This document shows, piece by piece, positions 1-5,696 of a DNA stretch of 5,696 nucleotides; positions within the stretch are counted from its first letter, which is position 1, and every line of letters begins with the position of its first letter. Below the pieces are notes generated by a model. That model searched no databases and was not told the origin of the DNA. It saw only the letters and a list, made by a program, of their open reading frames with translations. The position numbers were made by a program, and so were the translations under genes. The stretch covers positions 1 to 5,696 of the forward strand of contig WFNC01000251.1 of NCBI GenBank assembly GCA_015488785.1. The letters are read 5' to 3'. This DNA is from Flavobacteriales bacterium. GTDB taxonomy: Bacteria > Bacteroidota > Bacteroidia > Flavobacteriales_D > Parvicellaceae.

Positions 1-396
1 GTAAAATTTATAGCTAGAAATAAATTAGAAATATTAAACTGTAAAGATAAAAATATAGACACTTTATTACGATCATTAACTCTTGGTAAAATAGGACGTA
101 AACAGCTTCGTAATTTACTTTCTTCGTCTTCAAAAATAACAATTTCTATTTTTGATAAAGTAGGGTTAATGCTAATGGATGGTAAATACAGACTAATTGC
201 TGGCTTGACTGGAGTTGAAGAAAATCAATCTTCTGAATTAATTCTAAATCAAGCATCTATCAATAAATGGAACGCTATCTTTAAAAAGAATAAATTTTTA
301 TTTGTTTACAAAGAAAATACAATAAACATTTATAAAAATGCTAGGGATAGATCGGTATGTTTGAATTCCTTTTTTTTCGACCGATTTTGCAGGTAA
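1..396 (+). CDS. 3' end of an unrecognised gene, C-terminus encoded by a palindromic element
   Basis: The frame is open from the first base to a TAA at 394-396 and has no stop upstream, so this is the last 131 codons of a longer gene whose start lies outside the window. The Met at 169 is internal and should not be taken as the start. I do not recognise the family. The visible protein is basic and rich in Lys, Asn, Ile and Leu. It has a helix-like stretch around residues 20-43 (DTLLRSLTLGKIGRKQLRNL), then short beta-like segments (KITISIFDKVG, GKYRLIAGLTG, NTINIYKN). This order loosely recalls C-terminal domains of large secreted Bacteroidota proteins, including polymorphic toxins, but no catalytic motif such as HExxH is present. 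The final residues from about 114 (ARDRS onward, ending FFFDRFCR) are coded by the palindrome-rich element starting near 340, so the native C-terminus may have been lost. It converges on the minus-strand gene at 493-861. A real coding frame is likely; its function is unknown. Confidence 0.6.
   Translation, partial: VKFIARNKLEILNCKDKNIDTLLRSLTLGKIGRKQLRNLLSSSSKITISIFDKVGLMLMDGKYRLIAGLTGVEENQSSELILNQASINKWNAIFKKNKFLFVYKENTINIYKNARDRSVCLNSFFFDRFCR
342..385. repeat. Small stem-loop at the left end of a palindromic element
   Basis: ATCGGT at 351-356 is the exact reverse complement of ACCGAT at 380-385. The 23-base loop contains GAATTC and a run of eight T. The arm is preceded by TAGGGATAG at 342-350. 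The structure lies inside the last codons of the left-edge open frame. The base pairing is seen directly; the view that it forms one element with the larger palindrome at 413-485 is inference. Confidence 0.4.
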
Positions 397-412
397 AAAT
401 AGTGAACAGTGA

Positions 413-485
413 TAGCCCGACTCCATTCATTAAACAGATGTTTCGCGAGAGCGATATGTTGTTTTTAATGAATGGAGAACGGCTA
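413..485. repeat. Long imperfect palindrome between converging genes (REP-like, possible bidirectional terminator)
   Basis: A 14-base arm at 421-434 (CTCCATTCATTAAA) is perfectly complementary to 464-477. A symmetric 3 by 3 internal loop (418-420 against 478-480) then leads to five more pairs, TAGCC at 413-417 with GGCTA at 481-485. At the tip, TCGC (443-446) and GCGA (451-454) enclose GAGA, a GNRA-type tetraloop. The whole folds as one interrupted hairpin on either strand. It lies 17 bases after the plus-strand stop and 8 bases after the minus-strand stop, where a bidirectional terminator or RNA 3'-end stabiliser would sit. No T-run follows directly on either strand, so a classic intrinsic terminator is not supported. 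From memory, the flanking words (TAGCCCGAC, GAACGGCTA) resemble dispersed palindromic repeats of Bacteroidota genomes. Copy number cannot be judged from one window. Confidence 0.6.
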
Positions 486-492
486 AAATATC

Positions 493-861
493 TTAATGGT
501 GTAACAATTCTTCTATCTCTGAATAAGTTTCTTTATTGATTAGTTCCGTTATATTTTCTTTTGGAAATTGGATCGCTTGAATGACAGCGTTAAATCGTTC
601 TATTGCATCTGAGTTAGTTGTTTTTATTTTAAACAACATATAGGTTTTATTATCTGATTTTACTAATTCAATTTTTTGTTTATCATTCAGTTCTTGAGGT
701 AAAATTATACTAAAGTGAGGGCAGTCTAATATATCGCTTTTGACCTTCATTAAAAGGTAACCGTTAGCGGTTGTATCCGTACTTTGTGAATAAACTGATT
801 GTTGAATGCCTACCGTAGAGAATAGGACTATAATTAATGTAAGTGCTTTTATTCTTTTCAT
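493..861 (-). CDS. Small exported protein of unknown function
   Basis: A 122-residue protein with a clear N-terminal signal peptide: Lys/Arg at positions 2, 3 and 5, a hydrophobic core at about 6-19, and a likely signal peptidase I site after VYS at residue 25 (the next residue is Gln26). No lipobox Cys is visible, so a soluble periplasmic or exported protein is more likely than a lipoprotein. The mature part is about 97 residues, with a single Cys at 47 in the segment ILDCPHF. A beta-rich section (YLLMKVKSD, then KQKIELVKS and KTYMLFKIKTT) is followed by a charged amphipathic C-terminal half (ERFNAVIQAIQ, ITELINKETYSEIEELLHH) that is probably helical. The order could suit a small alpha/beta fold of ferredoxin-like type, but this is a guess. 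It has no T9SS sorting domain. The start at 861 gives the signal peptide directly and lies 12 bases after the stop of the large surface-protein gene, so the two are probably cotranscribed. No family is recognised. Confidence 0.85.
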   Translation of the reverse strand: MKRIKALTLIIVLFSTVGIQQSVYSQSTDTTANGYLLMKVKSDILDCPHFSIILPQELNDKQKIELVKSDNKTYMLFKIKTTNSDAIERFNAVIQAIQFPKENITELINKETYSEIEELLHH

Positions 862-873
862 ATTTTTTATTAT
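862..873 (-). promoter_or_regulatory. A-rich translation start region without Shine-Dalgarno
   Basis: The 12 bases between the two minus-strand genes read ATAATAAAAAAT on the coding strand, directly before the ATG at 861. No GGAGG-like sequence is present. A-rich leaders in place of Shine-Dalgarno sites are usual in Bacteroidota. The gap is too short for an independent promoter, which supports cotranscription with the upstream large gene. Confidence 0.5.
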
Positions 874-3800
874 TTATCGCATTAATGATACATCTCCTTT
901 TAATATTTTAACATCTCCGTCGTAAACTGTTTTTAAGTACCAAATATAAACGCCTTCGGTTGCAGGTTTACCGTTCATTGTTCCGTTCCAACCTTTTGTT
1001 TGATCGGAAGTTTCAAAGACATTTTGCCCCCAACGGTTAAATACAGAAAAATACATTGATTGTGTATAACCTCTTACATATAGAATGTCATTTTCTCCAT
1101 CTCCATTGGGTGAAAAGGCTGTTGGAACAAATATATTTTCTATTGGTTTTACAATAACTTGATGGTAGGTTGAGTTTAAACATCCGTAAGTATTGTAAAC
1201 CGTTAGTGAAATATTGTATATTCCCGTGTCTTGATAATCGTGAACCGGGTCATAATTTACGCTATCTGATAATCCGTCGTTAAAATTCCACATCCATGTA
1301 ACTACATCTGAACTGTTGTTAGTGAATTCTATTGTTGGTTCTAAAATATTAGTTTCTATCGGTGTTAAATCAAATAGTGCTGTTGGATATGGATAGATGT
1401 GAATTAAACTATTTTTTTCTATAGTGTCGTAGCAACCTTTATCGTTTTTTACAATAAGTTTAATGTCATAATCTCCGGGGATTTCAAAACAGTGCCCTTC
1501 GTATTTATGCGAACCTTCACCATAGGTATTTTCAAAGAACCAATCCCAATAAACGATTTGTGTACTATCGGTTGAAAGACTATTGAACGTAGAGCATATT
1601 GGAGTACATCCGCCAGTTGTATCTTGAGTGAAAAGAGCAATTGGTTTGTGGTAGACTTCTACAGTTTTAAAAGTACTATCTTTACAGTTGTTGTTTGTTG
1701 TTACGATTAATTCTACATTGTAAGAACCGCTGTTATTATATGAATACGATGAGTTTTCTAACATAGAACTATTACCGTCTCCAAAACTCCAATCAAAACT
1801 ATCGTTAGAGCCATTTGATATAGTAGATGTATTATTAAATAAGACAGGTTGTTCATTAATACAAGCATTGTTAGTTTGAAAATTAACATTTGGTAAAGGA
1901 TAAACTTCTATATTTTGAATAGTTGTGTCGCTACAATTGTGATTTGAAAAAACCATTAAAGCTATGTTATACGTTCCCGAATTTTGATAGATGTGAGCAG
2001 TGGATGAGTCCATAGATAAAGGAGTAGCATCAGCGAAATCCCATTTAACAGATTGTATATAATCGGGTATATCAATGTAAGACATATCGCTTACATTGAT
2101 AGTATCGGTAAGACAAATGTTATTAATTGAAAATACAGGATTAGGATTAGGATAAATAACGAGTGTATCTGTAATGGTATCTTTACAGCCGTTGTTTGAT
2201 TCTACAATCAACTCTATTGGAAACGTTCCACTTGCTCCGTATAAATGAGTAGAATTTTGATTTGTAGAGATATTCAGGTCGCCAAAGTTCCAGTTCCAGT
2301 TTGTAATATTGTCAGGGGAATTAATAGAGGTTTGATCGGTGAATACGGCTTCATTATAAATACACACATCATCAACGGTAAAATTAGCTTGTGGCATCGG
2401 ATAAACAAGTAGATTTTGTACTAGCGTATCTGAACATCCATTATTCGAAATGGTTATAAGAGAAATAGTATAAGTACCGTCATTTATATAATAGTAACTA
2501 TTATTTTGTTGTGTACTACCGTTTGAATTTCCGTAACTCCAAATCCATGTAGCTATATTATCAGGGGTATTTATTGTAGATAAATCATTAAAGGTTAATG
2601 AATCTTCTTGGCAGATATTTGTTAAATTAAAGTTTGCGATAGGAACCGGAAAAATTACAACACTATCTCTAAGGGTATCAATACAACCATGGTTACTTGT
2701 TGTAACCAAAGTTACTTCATATGCTCCATTATTTACATATATATGACTATCGGTAGAATTTGCACTGGTGTTTCCATCTCCAAAATCCCAATTCCATGTA
2801 ACAATGTTATCCGGAGAGTTTATTGTAGAACTATTATTTACGGTAAGTGAATTATAGATGCAAATATTATTTACAGCGAAAACAGATTGAGGCATCGGGT
2901 AAATGGTAATGAACTGACTTATGGAGTCGGCACATCCATTATTCGACACAGCTCTTAATGTAATATTGTAGTTGCCATCAGAAGGAAATGTATGGTAAGG
3001 AGATGTATTCATACTATTCGCTCCGTCTCCGAAAGTCCATAAATAATTGGCAATAATATCGGGAGAGTTGATAGAGGTATTATTGGTAAATAATACTGAG
3101 TCTAATAAACAAGTGTCATTAAATGAAAATTCGATTTGTGGCATAGGATAGATTGTCAATGGTTGATTCATTGTATCGGTACAACCGTGATTTGTAGTTA
3201 CAATCAGTTGAGTAGTGTAGTTTCCATCAGTCATAAAATTATGAGTAATGTTTTGTTGTGGTGAAGTTGAGCCGTCACCAAATGTCCATTTCCAACCTAC
3301 GATATTTTCTGTATTTACGGTTGAGCTATCGTTAAAAGAAATACTTTCAGGTAAGCAGTTATTGGTTAGTGTATAATTTACAACCGGTTTAATTACTAAT
3401 ATAGTTTGTTTTAAAGTATCTGCATTATTTCCGCATACAGCAATTAGAGCAATTTGTTGTTCTAAACCTAAAGTAGAATCTAAAACAAATAGAATAGTAT
3501 CTCCATTTGTTTGGTAGTTACTGATTGTATTGTCCCAATAGAAACAGCCCACTGCACTTTGGGTTGTGTTGTAGAATTTTAGCGTATCACCATGGCATCC
3601 AATGGTATCGTTAAACCCCCATTGAGGAGTAATGTTTGAACAAACAGAACAAACCGTATTTTGTGTAATATTTGGAGAGCCTTGAACTACAGAAGGGTTA
3701 GCTATTTGTAAGTTAGATGAAATATCGGTATAAGCAGTAGCAGGTAAAGTTGTTTTTATTATACTTGTTGTAACGTCTTGAGAACCGTAAGGAGCATTAA

Positions 3801-5013
3801 TAAAAGAACAGCCACAATCACCCAAACTATCTGTTTTGATAAACATTGGATCATATTCATTATTAGTTCCGCAAGTAGAAAATGTATTACTGTAATTCAT
3901 AGAAAGCACATAGCCATCATCTTTTACAATTACATCTACACCTCGATCACAACCTGTACTTCCGTAAGAGTTAGCCCAAATAAAATTACCGTTATCATCT
4001 ATTCGCAATAATACGGCATCTCTGTTTCCGTTTGTGTAACTGTAACTTGTTCCAACAATAACATATCCACCTGTAGGTGATACGATTACACCTTCTGACC
4101 AATCATCATTAAAACCACCGTAAGTTCTTGCCCATTGCACGTTTCCGCTTGCATCTAATTTAATTGCGAGAATATCTCTACCACCAACGGTTAAACCTCC
4201 TGCATCTGTAGAACCGGTCATTAAATAACCTCCATCGGGTGTTGGTACTCCTTCGGTGTCCCAATAAGTCCCTTCAGTCCCTGATGTTCCATAAGCGTTC
4301 ATCCATACAATATTCCCGTTAAAATCTGTTTTTACAACCATCAAATCTCTCCCCCCCGCTCCAAATGAACTAGTGATTCCTCCTGCTATTATACCATCAC
4401 TAACTGAGTGAATAGAGCAAAGATTATCTTCACCACTACCTCCAAAAGCTTTTGTCCATTGATGCACACCTGCATTTGAATAGTTAGATATGGTTGCGTT
4501 CCAACCTCCCCAAGGATAATTTTGTGTTGAGCCGCTTACGTATATATTTGTAGGTGTTTCTGTTAAGAAGTGAGCGTAATCTCCTCCGTTTCCAATAGCA
4601 TTATTCCACGCTGTAATCCATTGTTGATTCCCATTGGCATCCAATTTTTGTAAGAAGTGTTCATAACTTCCACCACCACCTGGGTCGCTATTGTATAGTC
4701 CAGCAACTAAAATACCTCCATCCATTGCTTCTAAGACTTTCCTGCCTCCATCACTTCCTGAAGAACCATAAGTTCTGTACCAAAGCATTTCGCCGCAACT
4801 GTTTAGTTTGTACACATAAATATCACATCCTCCTCCTGCTGCTCCATTGTGTTGTCCTGTACCGACAAATCCGCCACTTACTGTCGATGCTAACCCCAAA
4901 CCTCCGGTCATGTCAGGATAACCAAAGGTTCTAACGTATTGAGCTGAGGTATAAGTGCTAAGAAAAAAAAGAAGAACTACTATGTAAATATTTTTAGGGT
5001 AAAGTGCTAGCAT
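874..5013 (-). CDS. Giant secreted surface protein: propeller-type repeats, PKD array and T9SS type B sorting domain
   Basis: A complete 1379-residue protein. Residues 1-24 are a signal peptide (hydrophobic core IYIVVLLFFLS, cleavage after TSA), which supports the ATG at 5013. Residues 26-402 are seven repeats of 51-57 residues that look like a seven-bladed beta-propeller. Residues 463-542 are a degenerate Ig-like module. Residues 543-1291 are nine PKD-type modules of about 83 residues with the signature W-x-FGDG. Residues 1294-1379 are the CHU_C/type B T9SS sorting domain (FVPTAFSPNGDGENDIL, then FNRWGQNVFE, GWNGT and EGVYIWYLK). By family knowledge it is exported by Sec, crosses the outer membrane through T9SS, and is then surface-attached or released. 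The 'gliding motility-associated' name of this domain marks secretion and does not show a role in gliding. No catalytic motif is visible, so an adhesive or binding role is the best inference. It is the first gene of a likely two-gene operon with 493-861. No clear promoter is seen upstream. Confidence 0.95.
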   Translation of the reverse strand: MLALYPKNIYIVVLLFFLSTYTSAQYVRTFGYPDMTGGLGLASTVSGGFVGTGQHNGAAGGGCDIYVYKLNSCGEMLWYRTYGSSGSDGGRKVLEAMDGGILVAGLYNSDPGGGGSYEHFLQKLDANGNQQWITAWNNAIGNGGDYAHFLTETPTNIYVSGSTQNYPWGGWNATISNYSNAGVHQWTKAFGGSGEDNLCSIHSVSDGIIAGGITSSFGAGGRDLMVVKTDFNGNIVWMNAYGTSGTEGTYWDTEGVPTPDGGYLMTGSTDAGGLTVGGRDILAIKLDASGNVQWARTYGGFNDDWSEGVIVSPTGGYVIVGTSYSYTNGNRDAVLLRIDDNGNFIWANSYGSTGCDRGVDVIVKDDGYVLSMNYSNTFSTCGTNNEYDPMFIKTDSLGDCGCSFINAPYGSQDVTTSIIKTTLPATAYTDISSNLQIANPSVVQGSPNITQNTVCSVCSNITPQWGFNDTIGCHGDTLKFYNTTQSAVGCFYWDNTISNYQTNGDTILFVLDSTLGLEQQIALIAVCGNNADTLKQTILVIKPVVNYTLTNNCLPESISFNDSSTVNTENIVGWKWTFGDGSTSPQQNITHNFMTDGNYTTQLIVTTNHGCTDTMNQPLTIYPMPQIEFSFNDTCLLDSVLFTNNTSINSPDIIANYLWTFGDGANSMNTSPYHTFPSDGNYNITLRAVSNNGCADSISQFITIYPMPQSVFAVNNICIYNSLTVNNSSTINSPDNIVTWNWDFGDGNTSANSTDSHIYVNNGAYEVTLVTTSNHGCIDTLRDSVVIFPVPIANFNLTNICQEDSLTFNDLSTINTPDNIATWIWSYGNSNGSTQQNNSYYYINDGTYTISLITISNNGCSDTLVQNLLVYPMPQANFTVDDVCIYNEAVFTDQTSINSPDNITNWNWNFGDLNISTNQNSTHLYGASGTFPIELIVESNNGCKDTITDTLVIYPNPNPVFSINNICLTDTINVSDMSYIDIPDYIQSVKWDFADATPLSMDSSTAHIYQNSGTYNIALMVFSNHNCSDTTIQNIEVYPLPNVNFQTNNACINEQPVLFNNTSTISNGSNDSFDWSFGDGNSSMLENSSYSYNNSGSYNVELIVTTNNNCKDSTFKTVEVYHKPIALFTQDTTGGCTPICSTFNSLSTDSTQIVYWDWFFENTYGEGSHKYEGHCFEIPGDYDIKLIVKNDKGCYDTIEKNSLIHIYPYPTALFDLTPIETNILEPTIEFTNNSSDVVTWMWNFNDGLSDSVNYDPVHDYQDTGIYNISLTVYNTYGCLNSTYHQVIVKPIENIFVPTAFSPNGDGENDILYVRGYTQSMYFSVFNRWGQNVFETSDQTKGWNGTMNGKPATEGVYIWYLKTVYDGDVKILKGDVSLMR
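877..1134 (-). other. T9SS type B C-terminal sorting domain (CHU_C-like) region
   Basis: This segment encodes residues 1294-1379 of the large protein. It opens with IFVPTAFSPNGDGENDIL, the hallmark start of the type B sorting domain. It continues with FNRWGQNVFETS, GWNGTMNGKPATEGVYIWYLK, and the closing LKGDVSLMR. All blocks typical of the family are present and the stop follows directly, so the domain is intact. In Bacteroidota this domain is recognised by the T9SS outer-membrane translocon. It is the strongest marker in the window for the phylum and for the protein's location. Confidence 0.93.
1141..3387 (-). repeat. Array of nine PKD-type modules within the large gene
   Basis: This segment encodes residues 543-1291. 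Module starts fall near residues 543, 625, 707, 790, 873, 956, 1040, 1123 and 1208, about 83 residues (249 bases) apart. The shared pattern is a linker IYPMPQ, then F..NNIC, then STINSPDNI, then W-x-FGDG, then G-x-Y...L...SNNGC-x-DT. The FGDG core varies: FGDG in modules 1, 2, 3 and 7; YGNSNG in 4; FGDL in 5; FADA in 6; FENT in 8; FNDG in 9. PKD modules are Ig-like folds common in surface proteins, where they act as spacers or binding units. Neighbouring copies keep the same phrases but differ at many codons, so the duplications are old. Confidence 0.9.
3808..4938 (-). repeat. Seven tandem propeller-type repeats within the large gene
   Basis: This segment encodes residues 26-402. Each unit follows the pattern (Y/A)-x-x-(Y/F)G near its start, a central GGY-like strand (GGFVGTG, GGILVAG, GGYLMTG, GGYVIVG), a D-x-x-x-x-K-x-D-like strand, and a final Trp. 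The Trp residues are at 78, 132, 186, 237, 294 and 346; the seventh unit ends near 402 with Cys in place of Trp. Seven units match the blade count of a closed seven-bladed beta-propeller. Similar 'dGGyi..G' repeats are common at the N-terminus of secreted Bacteroidota proteins with T9SS sorting domains. The fold is inferred from repeat number and strand pattern. Confidence 0.8.
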
Positions 5014-5442
5014 TTTTATACGTGTTTATGATTTCTTAAACTAAGATATGAAAATATAATAGATATGCAAATTTTCAATAAATTAATTGAAGTTAAGGAT
5101 GCAAATTAGCTGTTTTGATTGCGAGTAATTTTTTTCATCATCTAAGAAAACTAAAATTCACTTTCTGACCATTTATTTTATCCACGTTAGGGATAGTGCT
5201 ACTTTTGAAGTATTGCATATAGGGATTCCAAAAGCTGTAGAACCAATTAAGTAAGCTATTAGAGTTATTTCGAAATAGATTTTATTTCTATAAGTAATTG
5301 ATAATAAATGAAATAAAGGTTAAAAGTTAAGTTCGGTTAGTGGATTTCCTAGCCAATATCTCTAAACTTTAATTTTGTTCTATATTCATTTAAAAGCTAT
5401 TTAAATTCCTATTTCTCTTTCTTTGGGAAATTTAACAGGTAA
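5014..5442. other. Upstream region of the large gene with no recognisable gene
   Basis: Stops are frequent in all frames of this AT-rich stretch. It should contain the promoter of the minus-strand operon, but I find no good match to the Bacteroidota pair (TTTG near -33, TAnnTTTG near -7). The nearest -7-like word is AAAATTTG on the minus strand (5075-5068), with no properly spaced partner. A short plus-strand open stretch (5129-5254) has no start codon and is not called. TAGGGATAG at 5188-5196 repeats the word at 342-350. A weak stem, TACTT-TTG-AAGTA, lies at 5200-5212. A second, GGTTAG with CTAGCC including one G-T pair, lies at 5335-5354. Confidence 0.5.
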
Positions 5443-5589
5443 GCATATTCTTTTGTAAAAGGTACTAAGTATTATGTAAAATGGTTTTTACGAAAAATTA
5501 AATTTATACCCATACCAAAATATGTAGAACTTTATTATTTAGAAAAAAGAGAACAACGTAGTGAAACTAATCAATTACTTATTAACTAA
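5443..5589 (+). pseudogene. Possible decayed 3' end of a gene
   Basis: A 48-codon open stretch runs from just after a TAA at 5440-5442 to a TAA at 5587-5589, with no ATG or GTG at a sensible place. The translation looks like true protein: KGTKYYVKWFLRKIKF, then IPIPKYVELYYLEKRE, then QRSETNQLLIN at the end. Its composition and codon choice resemble those of the intact genes. It stops directly before a terminator-like hairpin on the same strand, as a real gene end would. Just upstream, another frame reads GNLTGKHILL before its stop, which could mark a frameshift. I do not recognise the family. A chance open frame in AT-rich DNA cannot be excluded. Confidence 0.35.
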
Positions 5590-5590
5590 C

Positions 5591-5636
5591 AATTACTAAA
5601 AAGTAATTATTCTTTTAATTTTAATTTTATTTTTTT
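5591..5636 (+). terminator. Terminator-like hairpin followed by a T-rich tract
   Basis: AATTACT at 5591-5597 pairs perfectly with AGTAATT at 5602-5608 around an AAAA loop. A T-rich tract follows to 5636, ending in a run of seven T. It begins one base after the stop of the possible gene remnant at 5443-5589. The stem has only one G-C pair, so it is weak as an intrinsic terminator, but its place and orientation fit a plus-strand gene end. Confidence 0.4.
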
Positions 5637-5696
5637 GATGTTCAGCTACTTATGTAATTGTAACTATCCTATTTTTTTAGTGTTTTAAATAAAATA
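5637..5696. other. Right edge, nothing recognised
   Basis: These last 60 bases are AT-rich. I see no start of a gene, no RNA gene and no clear repeat in them. Confidence 0.4.

Noticed and set aside
413..485. Integron attC site or CRISPR repeat
   Set aside because: There are no attC core sites (RYYYAAC and GTRRRRY type ends), no adjacent integrase and no regular repeat-spacer series.
357..539. Plus-strand open frame of 60 codons starting inside the left-edge gene
   Set aside because: It runs through the palindrome and into the end of the convergent exported-protein gene. Its translation has no domain-like pattern and reflects the repeat.
1449..1640. Minus-strand open frame of 63 codons within the PKD array
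   Set aside because: It lies wholly inside the large gene in another frame, and the large gene's frame has clear domain content there.
3778..4011. Plus-strand open frame of 77 codons opposite the propeller region
   Set aside because: It is antisense to well-conserved propeller repeats; its translation is a low-complexity shadow rich in Ile and Thr.
4725..4934. Plus-strand open frame of 69 codons opposite the first propeller repeats
   Set aside because: It is antisense to the signal-proximal repeats, and its Leu/His/Cys-rich content mirrors Gly-rich codons on the other strand.
5068..5105. Possible Bacteroidota promoter for the minus-strand operon
   Set aside because: AAAATTTG (5075-5068) has one mismatch to the -7 motif, but the nearest upstream TTTG (5105-5102) leaves a 26-base gap, too long for the usual spacing.
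5129..5254. Start-less plus-strand open stretch ending GIPKAVEPIK
   Set aside because: It has no start codon, is only 41 codons long, and includes the TAGGGATAG word and a small stem. A gene remnant is possible but not supported enough to call.

Overview
The window is AT-rich bacterial DNA that looks like Bacteroidota (Bacteroidetes), most likely a flavobacterium-like member. The evidence is the 1379-residue secreted protein. It ends in a type B sorting domain of the type IX secretion system (T9SS, the CHU_C or 'gliding motility-associated' C-terminal domain), which is characteristic of that phylum. The start codon of the second gene is preceded by an A-rich stretch and no Shine-Dalgarno sequence, which also fits. 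No species can be named from the sequence.

Layout: (1) Positions 1-396, plus strand, hold the 3' end of a gene that enters from the left edge. Its last codons run into a palindrome-rich element. (2) Positions about 340-485 carry this element, with two stem-loops between converging genes. (3) Positions 493-861, minus strand, encode a small exported protein of unknown function. (4) Positions 874-5013, minus strand, encode the giant surface protein: signal peptide, seven propeller-type repeats, one degenerate Ig-like module, nine PKD-type modules, and the T9SS sorting domain. (5) Positions 5014-5696 contain no intact gene. They hold an open stretch that looks like a decayed gene end (5443-5589, plus strand), followed at once by a terminator-like hairpin.

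The two minus-strand genes are 12 bases apart and very probably form one transcript, with the large gene first. Both products carry signal peptides. The large one should cross the outer membrane through T9SS and stay at the cell surface or be released. Its propeller and PKD architecture suggests adhesion or binding rather than catalysis, since no catalytic motif is visible. The small partner could act in the periplasm or at the surface with it, but nothing in its sequence proves this.

I see no convincing undescribed system here. The observations most worth following are the small exported partner gene, the Cys-paired PKD array, and the palindromic element that seems to supply the C-terminus of the left-edge gene.
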